DNA of 64,000 nucleotides from Symbiodinium natans (lineage: Eukaryota; Sar; Dinophyceae; Suessiales; Symbiodiniaceae), in contig CAJNDS010000070.1 of NCBI GenBank assembly GCA_905221605.1, positions 143,501-207,500 on the forward strand. Reading direction: 5' to 3'. The notes under the pieces are model-generated. The model saw only the letters and a list, made by a program, of their open reading frames with translations. It did not search any database and had not been told where the DNA came from. A program made the translations under genes and the position numbers. The number at the start of each line of letters is the position of its first letter. Position 1 is the first letter of the stretch. Shown piece by piece: positions 54,291 to 64,000 of the stretch.

Positions 54291-54424
54291 AAGGAAACCC
54301 TTGTCATTGTAAAAACGTTTATTTCATGGTTAGAACCCCTACTCAGGGTTTAGGGTTTAGGGTTTAGGGTTTAGGGTTTAGGGTTTAGGGTTTAGGGTTT
54401 AGGGTTTAGGGTTTAGGGATGAAA

Positions 54425-54956
54425 GGCCTGTTCCACACAAGGGGGGGCATCTGTGCACTGTCGGAAAGCACCCCTCCATTTGGGAATCCCAAGCCGGATC
54501 CCACAACCCCCTTCATTCAGGCATACGTACCCAAGATTGCTGACGGTTTGGGGTTTAGGGTTTAGGGTTTTAGGGTTTAGGGTTTAGGGTTTAGGGTTTA
54601 GGTAGACAAAACGCAGTAAACCCAGCAGTTGGCGCGCCTTCATCTGGGGACTGGCTGGCCGCAACCTAGGGCTTGTAGGGCTCGGGGCTTAAAACGGCCC
54701 TTTATTAGGGTTGCTTATAGGGATCATGAGGCCTAATAGCCCATCCTGGTAGATTTTGTTCAGGGTTCAGGAGTCATGGGTTCAGAGAGTTGGGGCGTGA
54801 TAGGGATCTGCGGGGACAAGACGGGGACTCTGGTCTGAGAATAAGGCTTTAGGGCTTGGGGTTTAAGGAGGACTCTGTACGGCTTCATCGCTTGGACCCT
54901 TTTGGTACTCACAGCCGTACAGAAGCCTTGTTGCATCAAACATGGCATCGCGGTGG
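54425..54956 (-). CDS. Exon islands right of the satellite
   Basis: 54879-54956 reads RDAMFDATRLLYGCEYQKGP then SDEAVQS, clearly protein-like. 54425-54545 reads VVGSGLGFPNGGVLSDSAQM or NLGYVCLNEGGCGIRLGI. No family named. Confidence 0.42.
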
Positions 54957-55099
54957 TTTTCTAGAAGAAAAAGTTCTAGCAGGAGCTTATTGCAATACCC
55001 AACCCCTTGCCATCGCTGCCTTTCAGTTCTAGTAGAAAATATGAACCCTGAACCCTAAACCCTACGCAACCCACGAAAATGTATTTTTCGCCTAAGGGG

Positions 55100-56150
55100 C
55101 CCTACTACAAATGCACCATGATGTCTAACAAACCCAGCACCTTGACAACCCAGCGCAGGGGCGCAGGACACAAAGCGACTTATGAAGTACGCCGAGAGGT
55201 TGAAACGTCCGCCCTTCCCAGCAATGATGACAGTTTAAGCCATGCACTTCTAGGGGAACCAGGCACTGGAGGGACGAGACTGCGGTTGCCAGTTAGGGTT
55301 TAGGGTTTAGGGTTTAGGGTTTAGGGTTTAGGGTTTAGGGTTTAGGGTTTAGGGTTTAGGGTTTAGGGTTTAGGGTTTAGGGTTTAGAGCGACCGTTGGA
55401 CCTGACTGCCTGCGGCTAGGCGGCGGCCACTGCAGTCAGCAGCACACCCCTGTGAAGGTGCATGTCCTTCCGCTGGGTGGAATGGGTTTCGGGTTTAGGG
55501 TTTAGGGTTTAGGGTTTAGGGTTTAGGGTAAGTTCATAAGGTTCAGGGATCCAAAGCCCCCCCACCCCCAGGGTCCAACAAAATTAAGCCTCTATTCTGG
55601 CTTTTTCAGAAGTACCCTCCTTAAAGACCCTTCAAAGGGGATATGGGGAGTAACCCTGTCGGGGTACCTTAGCGCTACCCATCTTCCCTCAGTGCGCATT
55701 TCGAGTGTGAGATGGCTGGGGGGTCACTTAAGTTGGAGTTCGGATCGCTTGAAGCCAACTTGTAACAATGTAACTGTGGAACCGTGTTCAAGGCTAGTTA
55801 GAGGGATTAGAAGTAGGAGTAGAACCTCAGATACAACCCGCCGGCAAGAGCCCCACGAACCCCCAAGCAGGGCCCGGGGTTGGGGCCCTTGAGATAAAGC
55901 CTAAAGCCTAAACCCTAAACCCTACGACACCACGCCCAGAAGAGTGTTGAACCAATCGTCAGTCCTTAAGGAAATGGAAGATCGTCAAGTGGCAAGGTTT
56001 TCCACTCAACAGAGCTCTGTTTGCTGAGCCAGGCCGGCGTTTGTGCAAACCCTTTTGGCCCTGAACCCTTTTGTCCATGCATGAGCCCTGTTCCCGGTCG
56101 GCCTAGCGGAGAGCTGCCGTGTCCCGAGATGACAAGACGCCCTATAGACA
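55100..56150 (-). CDS. Exon islands
   Basis: 55968-56150 reads HGQKGSGPKGFAQTPAWLSK then QSSVEWKTLPLDDLPFP; 55395-55480 reads FHPAEGHAPSQGCAADCSGR; 55100-55235 reads AGKGGRFNLSAYFISRFVSC. 55690-55890 is open on both strands. Confidence 0.36.
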
Positions 56151-56699
56151 AGAACTACACCCCCGCCCGAACAATGTGGTACACCGTACGCCCTAAACCT
56201 TCGGGAACCCGCCCCCCAGAACCATAACAAACGTCACATTTGTGCTTGGTATTCTTTGGGTTTTAAGCAAAAGCCACAGATTGTTGAGACATATATATAT
56301 ATATACACATATGTGTATATATGCATATATAGAGGAAGGGTATAGACACCAGGGTTGAGGGTTAAGGGTTTAGGGATTAGTGCTCGCCATGAACTGGAAA
56401 CCCGGAACCCTCAAGGCTCACCGAAAGCAGTTGAGGGGGTGCGGCCTCCAACCCCGGCCCTCAACGAAGGTTCCGGGGGTTGTGGTTTAGGGTTTAGGGT
56501 TTATAGGGTTTATAGGGTTCGTAGGGTTTATCGGGTTTATCGGGTTTGTAGGGTCTATAGGGTTTATAGGGTTTATAGGGTTTAGCGATCCTTGAGGTAA
56601 GTAGTATAAGGCCCATATCAGGCGTATACTCCGGGGAACCTATTTAGGGGTCCAACCTTAGCGGTACGAGTCTGAATCCCTTGAAAGGGTACCCCAAAA

Positions 56700-57495
56700 A
56701 AAGGAGTGGTCCGGGTATAATGCCGCCGGGGCGCTCAAGTACGAAGCCCTCGGCCCGGATACTGCTATCTGGGCACATGGAACCTAAAACGGGTTTAGCG
56801 TCTAGGCCCCAGGGTTTAGGATCGGGTTTAGGGTACCGCTGCACTGCTAAGCCTGATTGCGCAAGCGCGCTGGATTTGCGTCTGCAAGCTTCGCTCGTGG
56901 TAAAGGATGGGCCGTATACTTCCAGGGACCAAAGAATTCAGTTCGGTTACTACCTTTGACTTCTTGATCATGTATTTCATATATATCTTCACTATTGTTA
57001 TCATTTCGACTTGGTTTGAACCTTCTATCTTTACAAGCCCCTAAGGACCAAATAAGAAGGTCCCTGGACCCTGGAAGTATAGGGTGGATGTTGCAGTCAT
57101 TGACTCACGCAGCTTAGGCGGATTTGGGGGTCTAGGGGTCCTTCTTGAATACGCGTATTCCTTCAAACCCTAAACCCTAAACCCTAACCCTAAACCCTAA
57201 ACCCTAAACCCTAAACCCTAAACCCTAAACCCTAAATCCTCAACCTAAACCCTACACCCTAAACCCTTCCTTCTGCTTTGCAGCAGGCTTGCGAAATCTG
57301 ACTTAAACCCAGCCTCAACCGTCAATTGAACCCTACTGGGCTGGGCCCGCTGTGCCCTCAGTAGGGTTTCGGGTTTTCGGGTTTAGGGTTTATGCTGCAG
57401 GGTTTCGGGTTTAGGGTTGAGGGCTTAGGGTCTAGCGTCAACCCCCAGCCGAGTCAGTCAGCGCTGCAGGCGTCGGCGTTGGCGCAGCGGCCTCT
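56700..57495 (-). CDS. Exon islands flanking the CTTCCAGGG MITE
   Basis: 57430-57495 (SVSTEAAAPTPTPAALTDSA), 57262-57360 (LRAQRAQPSRVQLTVEAGFK then SDFASLLQSRRKG), 56842-56910 (PSFTTSEACRRKSSALAQSG) and 56700-56790 (SMCPDSSIRAEGFVLERPGG). Function unknown. Confidence 0.38.
56919..57077. mobile_element. MITE with CTTCCAGGG ends and TATA duplication
   Basis: CTTCCAGGGACC ... GGTCCCTGGACCCTGGAAG, flanked by TATA on both sides. Confidence 0.78.
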
Positions 57496-57849
57496 GTGCT
57501 GACTGAAGGGTGTTTTAGGACTTTGTATTGTATGAGCCCCTCATTGACCCCGTCTATACCCCCTCTGGCCTGTATACCCTATAACTACCAAGGGCCCACG
57601 CTTCAGAACCCTTTCAAGAAGGTAAGGGACCATATTCAGGGACCAGGGAACTACCCCTACGTCAGCATCAGCAAAGCGCAACTGCGAACTCCCCCGGTTT
57701 CAATACCAGGATGGACTATTATACCCTATAATCCCTTAAAAGGCCCTTTATTGGGCTTATTCTGGGGATGTTAAGGTGAAGGGATTATACCCTAAACCCC
57801 CTTAAACCCTAAACCCAAAAAGGTTAAAGGTTACCTACTCTACTCCTAG

Positions 57850-59400
57850 GTTTCTGAGGCTCGTGCCTCGCCAGCTGCACGCTGCTTCAGCTGGGTCTGG
57901 CATGTCTCTTTCCAGCCTTGGGAGGGAGGGGGCGTTTAGGGTTTAGGGTTTAGGGTTTAGGGTTTAGGGTTTAGGGAGAAACTGACCAAGGATCGCAACT
58001 TGGGCTTTGGGTTTCTAAGGGGTTTGGAGTAATTGAGGGGGGGGGTTAGGAGTTATTGGGTGGTTCGTGCTGATGCAGGTTCCTGTCAGGATCTGTCAAG
58101 TTACCAGGTGTTGTGACGTCAAAACCCTGTGTCTAGGCTTCTTGAAGGCTTTGGGTTTTGGTTTTGAACCCGATAATCCTCTTGGTCGCCCAGTACCTAC
58201 TCCAGAAAAAGGGGAGCCTCTTTTGGGGGTTGGCTGCTTTCTGAGGGGAACCTTGAACCAAACAAAGGGCAAAAGGGTACAACTGGGGTACCAAGTACAT
58301 ATATTTGAGGGTTTGGGGTTTAAGGGTTTAGGTTTTTGGGGTGTGGGGTTTAGGGGCTGAGGGGTTTGGGGTTTCTAGGGCCTTCGGGTTTAGAGTTTTT
58401 TTTGTTTTTTGTTTTTTTTTTTTTTGAGGGGGGGGTACCCCTAAACCCTGAACTCTAAAGCCTGCATCCTAAACCCTAAACCCTAAACTCAACCAAGAGC
58501 GGTTTGAGGGGTTCACGGTTTAGGGGCTTCAGGGTTTAAGGTTTAGGGTTTTAGGGGTTTACCCTAAACCCTGAGCCCTAAACCCTAAACTAACCCTAAG
58601 CCCTAAGCCCTAAATCCTAGACCCTATTTTAGGGTTTAGGTTTAGGGTTTAGGGTTTAGGGTTTAGGGTTTAGAGTTTTAAACCCTAAACCCCAAACCCT
58701 CAACCCTAAACCCTAAACCCTAAACCAAGAGGCTCTCCATCAGCTCCTTGGCCAGCGCAGCCACCTCGGAGTCGGGATGGCCTGAAGCTTACGGTTGCTT
58801 AGCAGGGAATGGGGGAGCTAGGGCCCTAGATATACCCTTTTAAGGGATCATATAGGGTACCCCATATCCCCGTATAGGATCCCTTAAAGGGATCATACAG
58901 GGCACCCTATATCCCCGTAAATAATCCCTTAAAGGGATTATATAGGGTACCCTATATCCCCCTATGTAATCTTTTAAAGGGATTCTGTAGGGTACCCTAC
59001 ATCCCCCTAGATATACCTTTTAAGGGAATGTATAGGGTACCCCTACCAACCAACAGCAAGGAAGAAGGGTGCTGAGGTGCTCAGGTGCGAGCTTTTTCGG
59101 GGATCTTGGGGGTGGTTTAGGGTTTGGGGTTTAGGGTTTAGGGTTTAGGGTTTGGGGTTTAGGGTTTGGGGTTTAGGGTTTGGGGTTTAGGGTTAGGTTT
59201 TGGGGTTTCGGGTTTCGGGTTTTGGGTTTAGGGCCTAGGGTTTGGGGTTTAGATAAGGGTGAGGCTCGGGTTCCTTAGGGTTTGTAGGGTATAGGAGGAT
59301 ATCTTCCGTCGCCCCATATATTGCTGTTCCTGCTCGGATCTACACATCTTCAACGCTCCGCCAGGATGAAAGATGCCGGTGCCCACTGTTTGCTCAAGAA
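57850..59400 (-). CDS. Exon islands
   Basis: 59275-59400 (GTGIFHPGGALKMCRSEQEQ), 59050-59110 (PKKLAPEHLSTLLPC), 58729-58785 (GHPDSEVAALAKELMESLL) and 57850-57925 (SQGWKETCQTQLKQRAAGEA). HPD..V..LAKEL resembles the end of a TFIIS N-terminal-type helix bundle, but one motif is too little to assign it. Confidence 0.38.
58191..58295 (-). mobile_element. Introner/MITE family A, copy 9
   Basis: CTTGGTCGCCCAG and ACTGGGGTACCAAG ends with the conserved internal A-run and T-run. Coding-like sequence (RIIGFKTKTQSLQEA) follows on the minus strand; no convincing duplication was seen. Confidence 0.7.
58796..59066. mobile_element. MITE family E copy with four internal repeats
   Basis: GCTTAGCAGGGAATGGGGGAG at the left; the interior is a roughly 62-bp unit (CCCTTAAAGGGATCATATAGGG type) repeated about four times, itself palindromic. 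Confidence 0.6.
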
Positions 59401-59584
59401 CCACACAAAAATGAAGAATACTGTAATCCAAAAAAAGAAAATGTTTCCCTATGTTGCCCTTATACGAAAGAACACGTACAATATATGTATACATATAATA
59501 TCATATTACAATGATATTAGTACTAATAATAGTACTAATATTGGTACTAATATATTTTGCTCTCTTTTTGGGAGAGGGCCCTGA

Positions 59585-60790
59585 AGCAAATAGTAGCTGC
59601 ACCTTGCTGTTCCGTCGAGCACACACCGAGCCCGACGCGTCTCAGGCCGTTGACCACCCGGCCAAGCTGCCAAAAGCGAGTTTAGAGAGGCGGATGTGGT
59701 ACTTATTTACCAATTACAACTGCTCAGGGTTTAGGGTTCAGGGTTTAGGGTTAGGGTTTAGGATAACTGTACTTATAAACCACTTATAAGCCCTTAAGTG
59801 CCCTCATATGGCTACCAATGGGTTATGAGTGAAGTAATTATTGGGTTAATAAGTACCCTGAACCTCCAAGCAGAGGGGATGTGGTGGGCTTTCGAGAATC
59901 AGGAGCGCCATTTTTTGGGGGAGGGGGGTGAGTCCAGCATTGAGTATGGGAAGATGCCCCTAAACCCTAAACCCCGTGTAGAAGCACGGCTGAAGTTTCG
60001 AGGATGACGTTGAAGGAGGATTTTGTCGAGAATCTCCAAAGGGGGGTTTCCTTGGCCATACGTATGAGACCCATGGCCTTGCGAAACGTCTCGAGTACAG
60101 CCGGCCAGAGACCCAAAGAACCCAAAGAACCCTAAACCCTAAACCCTAAACCCTAAACCCTAAACCCTAAACCCTAAACCCTAAACCCTAAACCCCAAAC
60201 CCTAAACGCTTCGTAGACTAGGATGAAGGGAATCGCCAGCGGTTGACATGGTCTAGCATGTCTAGCAGACTCACCGGAGCTGGGCACCCTTTCGAGGATT
60301 GCGCCCCCTCCCCCCCCTTCCCCGAGAGACAAGGTCCCCAGACTTGTGGAGGTTGTTCAAACTACAACTAGGATGGCCCTTAGAACCCTAAAACGAAATA
60401 TTCATGAATATGATCCTCTAAACCCTAAACCCTAAACCCTAAACCCTAAACCCTAAACCCTCAACCCTAAACCCCAAATAAGGGAAAAGACAAAATCTCC
60501 CGAGGGCCCGAGGGCCTACCTAGACAACCTCAAGCCCCTCAAGCCCAGGACATCCTCTCGAGTCCCAGATCCCTCAATCCTTGTTGCCCTAAAAACCCCT
60601 AAACCCTAACCCTAAACCCTAAACCCCAAACCCTAAACCCCAAACCCTAAACCCTAAAACCCCAAGCCCAGAAATCGCTCCGGGGCCTTTGTCTCTTGAA
60701 GATGCTGCTTCAACGACGCCCAGTCCTTCAACTTCCTGAGAGACCTCGGGCCACGACGCAGACGCTGCGTGCAACCACTCTGAGCATTAA
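59585..60790 (-). CDS. Exon islands
   Basis: 60665-60790 (CTQRLRRGPRSLRKLKDWAS then LKQHLQETKAPERFLG), 60206-60295 (GCPAPVSLLDMLDHVNRWRF) and 59985-60108 (AVLETFRKAMGLIRMAKETP then LWRFSTKSSFNVILETSAV) look strongly coding. 59585-59690 is open on both strands. No family named. Confidence 0.42.
59696..59871. mobile_element. MITE family C copy interrupted by telomeric repeats
   Basis: The family core (CAATTACAACTG ... TAACTGTACTTATAA) is split by about 35 bp of TTTAGGG-type repeat, with AACTG on both sides of the insert. The right end AGTACCCTGAACCTCCAAG is intact. Confidence 0.75.
60368..60523. mobile_element. MITE family D copy with expanded telomeric seed
   Basis: CTAGGATGGCCCTTAGAACC ... 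GAGGGCCTACCTAG. At the point where other copies have a single TTAAACCCAATAAGGG, this one has about nine CCCTAAA units. Other family D copies: 18552-18655 and 20115-20211; a relic lies in 15090-15157. Confidence 0.75.
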
Positions 60791-60939
60791 GCTAGGGTGT
60801 AGGGTTTAGGGTTTAGGGTTTAGGGTTTAGGGTTTAGGGTTTAGGGTTTAGGCTCAAGGTTCTGGACCCACATCCAACCCAACACACGAATAGTCCTTCA
60901 ATTCAGGTCCTTATAGGCGGTTCAGAGTTCAGACTTCAG

Positions 60940-61985
60940 GGTTGCGCAAATCAAGATCCCCTTCGCTCAGGAGCATATCGAAGTCTCTAGATGGACCTAT
61001 CTGGGCCTTTCGTCTCGCGCTCCAAGATCAGTTGCCGAATGAATGTACGGTTCTGCTTGGGATGTTCCCCCTTATACTGACAGTCCGTAATAGGGAGTAT
61101 AGTACCCCTGTTAGAATCCCTATCAAGGACTCTTAGTCTAAGGGTGAACATCCCAAGGTTCTACTGCATTGCGGGGCCATGTTGCTGTGAGGTTTCCTTG
61201 TTATGGGGAGGAGATGGGGTTTCTGTGCAACAAGGTGGCCTAGCACGCAGCCCCTGCGCTCTGCTGTGCGGAGGCTTTACTGTGGAGGCCTTCCTTGAAC
61301 TACAGAATGAAGGAGGTATTCCTAATAATTAGTTCGGGTTTAGGGTTCAGAGTTTAGAGTCTCTGATGCGGAGGCTTCTGAATGGCCTATCTAATTCTGC
61401 TACATCATAGGTAGGTTGAGCTTGGCATAAGCGCGACGTCCGCAAGCTGAGCGAAACTCCCAACCTGAGCGCGAAGAAGACCTTAGAATCCTCGGAACCT
61501 AAGGCCGCTTTAGGGTTTAGGGTTTAGGGTTTAGGGTTTAGGGTTTAGGGTTTAGGCTACCCGTACTCGGTAACCCAGTCACCACTTCATAATTAGGATG
61601 TCCCTTCTGCGGGCGCGATTGCTTCATAACGGAATATTGAAGCCACCAAAGGCAAAAGGATGCCACTGGCCTACTACCAAGTACATATGTACATATATAT
61701 ATATATATATATAGATAGATATATATATATATATGTAAGTATCAAAAACTCTTTATTTGTTGATCTGTTGTATCCATATTCATTTTGTTTATCCCAAACC
61801 CAAAAACCCCAGTAAATGGACTGCACTTAGGCACCCGAAACTTTGACCCTGAAGTGCTGCGCCCGAAACCCTAAACCCTAAACCCTAAACTGCTGAGCCC
61901 CTGGCTTCATGAGCGGGAGAGCCTGGCCCACAGGAGGCTTGACGACCAGCTCGCCACCCTGGTGCGGATGCAGTGGGATCTCCGT
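60940..61985 (-). CDS. Exon islands
   Basis: 61887-61985 (EIPLHPHQGGELVVKPPVGQ then ALPLMKPGAQQ), 61385-61510 (LGSEDSKVFFALRLGVSLSL), 61160-61330 (ASTVKPPHSRAQGLRARPPC) and 60945-61050 (KQNRTFIRQLILERETKGPD). A family B MITE lies at 61057-61155. Confidence 0.38.
61057..61155. mobile_element. MITE family B copy with target duplication
   Basis: Arms CTTGGGATGTTCCCCCTTAT and CTAAGGGTGAACATCCCAAG; GTTCT occurs on both sides. Confidence 0.8.
61566..61681 (-). mobile_element. Introner/MITE family A, copy 10 (diverged)
   Basis: Ends CTCGGTAACCCAG and CTGGCCTACTACCAAG are recognisable and the internal sequence is diverged. A further end fragment (GAGGTACCAAGTACAT) is at 62952-62968. Confidence 0.6.
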
Positions 61986-62142
61986 CCTTTGGGGATGTTG
62001 CAACAAGGCTTGGCTGCACTTAGGGAGGTAGCTGTAAATTAAATTTCTAGCTGCCTTACTAAGAAACCTAAGAAACCCAAAAAGGCTAAAGGTCTAAAGT
62101 TATAGTACAGTACCACAAAGAAGGGTTTAGGGTTTGGGGTTT

Positions 62143-62246
62143 ACTTAGTTGCTGAGTTCATAAGCCCCCCAAAAAAGTGTACACTTTTTAGTTTTGTAGA
62201 GATGATAGTATCCCAAAAAGTGTAAAGTGTACTCACTCAGCTACTC
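62143..62246. mobile_element. MITE with CTTAGTTGCTGAGT ends
   Basis: CTTAGTTGCTGAGT ... ACTCAGCTACTCAG around an AAAAAGTGTACACTTTTT palindrome. Related-looking short elements are at 22610-22716 and 62008-62120. Confidence 0.6.
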
Positions 62247-62404
62247 AGTTTCGGGCTTAGGGCGATCCCGAGCTGCAACTCCCCCAAGTACCCCATCATG
62301 AGGGCCTCAAAGGGTACCTGCGGTGCCCCTAGACCCGAAACACTAAGCCCTAAACCCTAAGCCCTAACCCGAAACCCTAAACCCTGAACCCTAAACCCTA
62401 AAAC

Positions 62405-62900
62405 CTCGGTTTTTGGGGGGTTCAATCACGAAGCTGGCCTGAGTCATCCCGAAGGGTGCCAGGACACGGACGGCCCAGACCAAATCATCCCGCTCCTGGG
62501 GTTTCGACTCTTGCACTCGTTGAAGCCGGCAAGGATTCTGTTCGGGTCGGCTGCACAGCTCCCGTGGTTCAGGGTTTAGGGTTTGGGGTTGGGGGGGATC
62601 ACTTTGAGCTCCCTTAACGAAAGCTTCGGGTGCATTGGGGGACCAGACAAGTTTTTTTAAGTTTCGATGAGTTCTACTGGTTACCATAAGGATAGGGGCA
62701 CCAGGAACTCAGCATCAACCCCAGTCGCTGGTCGGAGCTCTGCGGGGTGTAAGTGCAAACCCTCGACCCCCAGCAAAACAAAAGAAAGACAAAACCCTCC
62801 ATCGGTAGTTCTCTCAGTTGGTGTACCCTTTTTGTCGACTTTATCATACAGCACCCTGATAGAAGGGAGCCGAATCTGGAAAACAACCCGACCACAGTAG
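62405..62900 (-). CDS. Exon islands
   Basis: 62683-62900 is open in two frames (VVFQIRLPSIRVLYDKVDKK or FSRFGSLLSGCCMIKSTK); 62595-62665 reads LKKLVWSPNAPEAFVKGAQ; 62405-62565 reads PQERDDLVWAVRVLAPFGMT then QASFVIEPPKNRG. They probably belong to one gene. Confidence 0.4.
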
Positions 62901-63027
62901 TGCTTAGGTAGCAAGGGGCAGGGATTCCTTACTTTGTAAGGGGAGCTTGCGCCGAGGTACCAAGTACATGTATTATTATTACTATTAATTACTATTACTA
63001 TTATGATTATTATTCTTATTCTTATTC

Positions 63028-63084
<57 letters not shown>

Positions 63085-63619
63085 CCTTTTACCCCAGAAC
63101 TGATGAGGCTCGGCCTGAGAAGCAAAAGCAAAGCAAAGCGACATGTAGGAAAACCCTAAACAAGCCCTAAATTATTTAAACCTTGTTTTTTTCCATCTGG
63201 GCTGGGTGGGGAATGCCAGAAAACGCGCCTGCTTGCACAGCCTGATGGGAACCCTAAACCCTAAACCCTAGACCCTAAACCCTAAACCCTAACCCTAGAC
63301 CCTAGACCCCAAATCCTAAACTCTGAACCCTAAACCCGAAACCCAAGACCCTAGACCCTAGACCCTAAACCCTAAACCTCCCTGAAGTCCCAAGACCGAA
63401 TCGCCGATGTCCAAAGTGGAAACATCGGAGAGCCGCTTTTTGGGGTTTGTACGGGGCAAATTAGGGTTCAAGTTTCCTAAACCCTAAATCCTAAACCCTA
63501 AACCCTAAACCATAAACCCTAAACCCTAAACCCTAAACCCTAGCCCTAAACCCTAGCCCTTATAAACCCTAAACCCTTCCAACTACACCCTGAACCCTCA
63601 ACCCTTCGGAATTTACATC

Positions 63620-63850
63620 ATTGTGGGCGTGGGGGTTAAAGGGCGGTCTTTTGGCCGGATCTGTCCTCGATAGAGACGTGTTCGGGATCCTGCAAGTGCG
63701 GAGAGGCGGGGTTTAGGGTTTAGGGCTAGGGTTTAGGGTTTAGGGTTTGGGGTTTAGGGTTTAGGGTTTAGGGTTTAGGGCTCACTGTCTAAGAGCGGGT
63801 TTGGGAGGCTCCCGCCTAGCTTATCGAAAGTCCACATTGCTTCGCCTGCT
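63620..63850 (-). CDS. Exon islands near the right end
   Basis: 63782-63850 reads AMWTFDKLGGSLPNPLLDSE and 63630-63710 reads QDPEHVSIEDRSGQKTAL. The intervening DNA is telomeric. 63100-63600 is almost wholly telomeric repeats and variants. 63860-64000 shows no gene. Confidence 0.35.
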
Positions 63851-64000
63851 AATATGATAGGCAATACATGCAATGAAGTATTCCTACCACTTCACTGCTC
63901 AGTCCTGCTCGACTATAGTGAAATAGGCTACCTTCATCAAACTTACAATGCGAAATGTTGCATGCAAAGCTGGGGTTTGGGGGGTCCCCCCAAACTGCAT

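Overview
The window looks like nuclear DNA of a dinoflagellate. TTTAGGG-type telomeric repeats are scattered through it in both orientations, short exons are bounded by GT, GC and GA donors, and every gene I could resolve lies on the minus strand. Both the non-canonical donors and unidirectional gene order are known dinoflagellate habits. No species is assigned. Prokaryotic features (operons, ribosome binding sites, CRISPR) are absent, and I saw no tRNA or rRNA gene.

Three genes could be rebuilt exon by exon with reading phase conserved across every junction. (1) 2050-5657, possibly to 6127: a SUMF2-like member of the formylglycine-generating-enzyme fold, 13 exons, lacking the catalytic cysteine pair. 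(2) 14413-17062: a 798-residue membrane protein with an extracellular CHASE-type sensor and a C-terminal segment with the motifs ISHQWT, DYISIPQ and RGWCRLE. (3) 21842-26784: a 12-exon, about 466-residue Cys-loop ligand-gated ion channel with a signal peptide, a Cys-loop, four membrane helices and an EF-hand in the M3-M4 loop. A SAP-domain gene fragment lies at 41.3-41.9 kb.

Region by region: 0-42 kb and 54-64 kb are exon islands of 40-200 bp separated by telomeric-repeat tracts and many short inverted-repeat (MITE-like) elements. Outside the three rebuilt genes these islands look coding, but their family and often their frame cannot be fixed. 42-53.6 kb is different: almost free of telomeric repeats, with longer ORFs (an endonuclease/exonuclease/phosphatase-like protein, a histone-H3-fold protein, a transposase-like gene in two pieces), hairpin/G-tract arrays in opposite orientation near both ends, and a 150-bp satellite. 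53.6-54.3 kb is a 55-bp satellite.

The main discovery candidate is a mechanism. One inverted-repeat family (ends CTTGGTAGCCCAGT / ACTGGGCTACCAAG) forms whole introns at five places in genes 2 and 3. Each copy lies between 4-bp direct repeats (GTTC, GTGG, GAAT, GAAA, and GCGT/GTGT with one mismatch). Removing one repeat plus the element restores the reading frame. The first copy of the repeat supplies the GT/GC/GA donor and the element end supplies the acceptor AG. Many other inverted-repeat families here also have CT...AG termini, so they carry an acceptor in either orientation. Many introns without a recognisable element keep the same donor/exon-start duplication. Telomeric repeats appear to grow secondarily inside these elements and introns.
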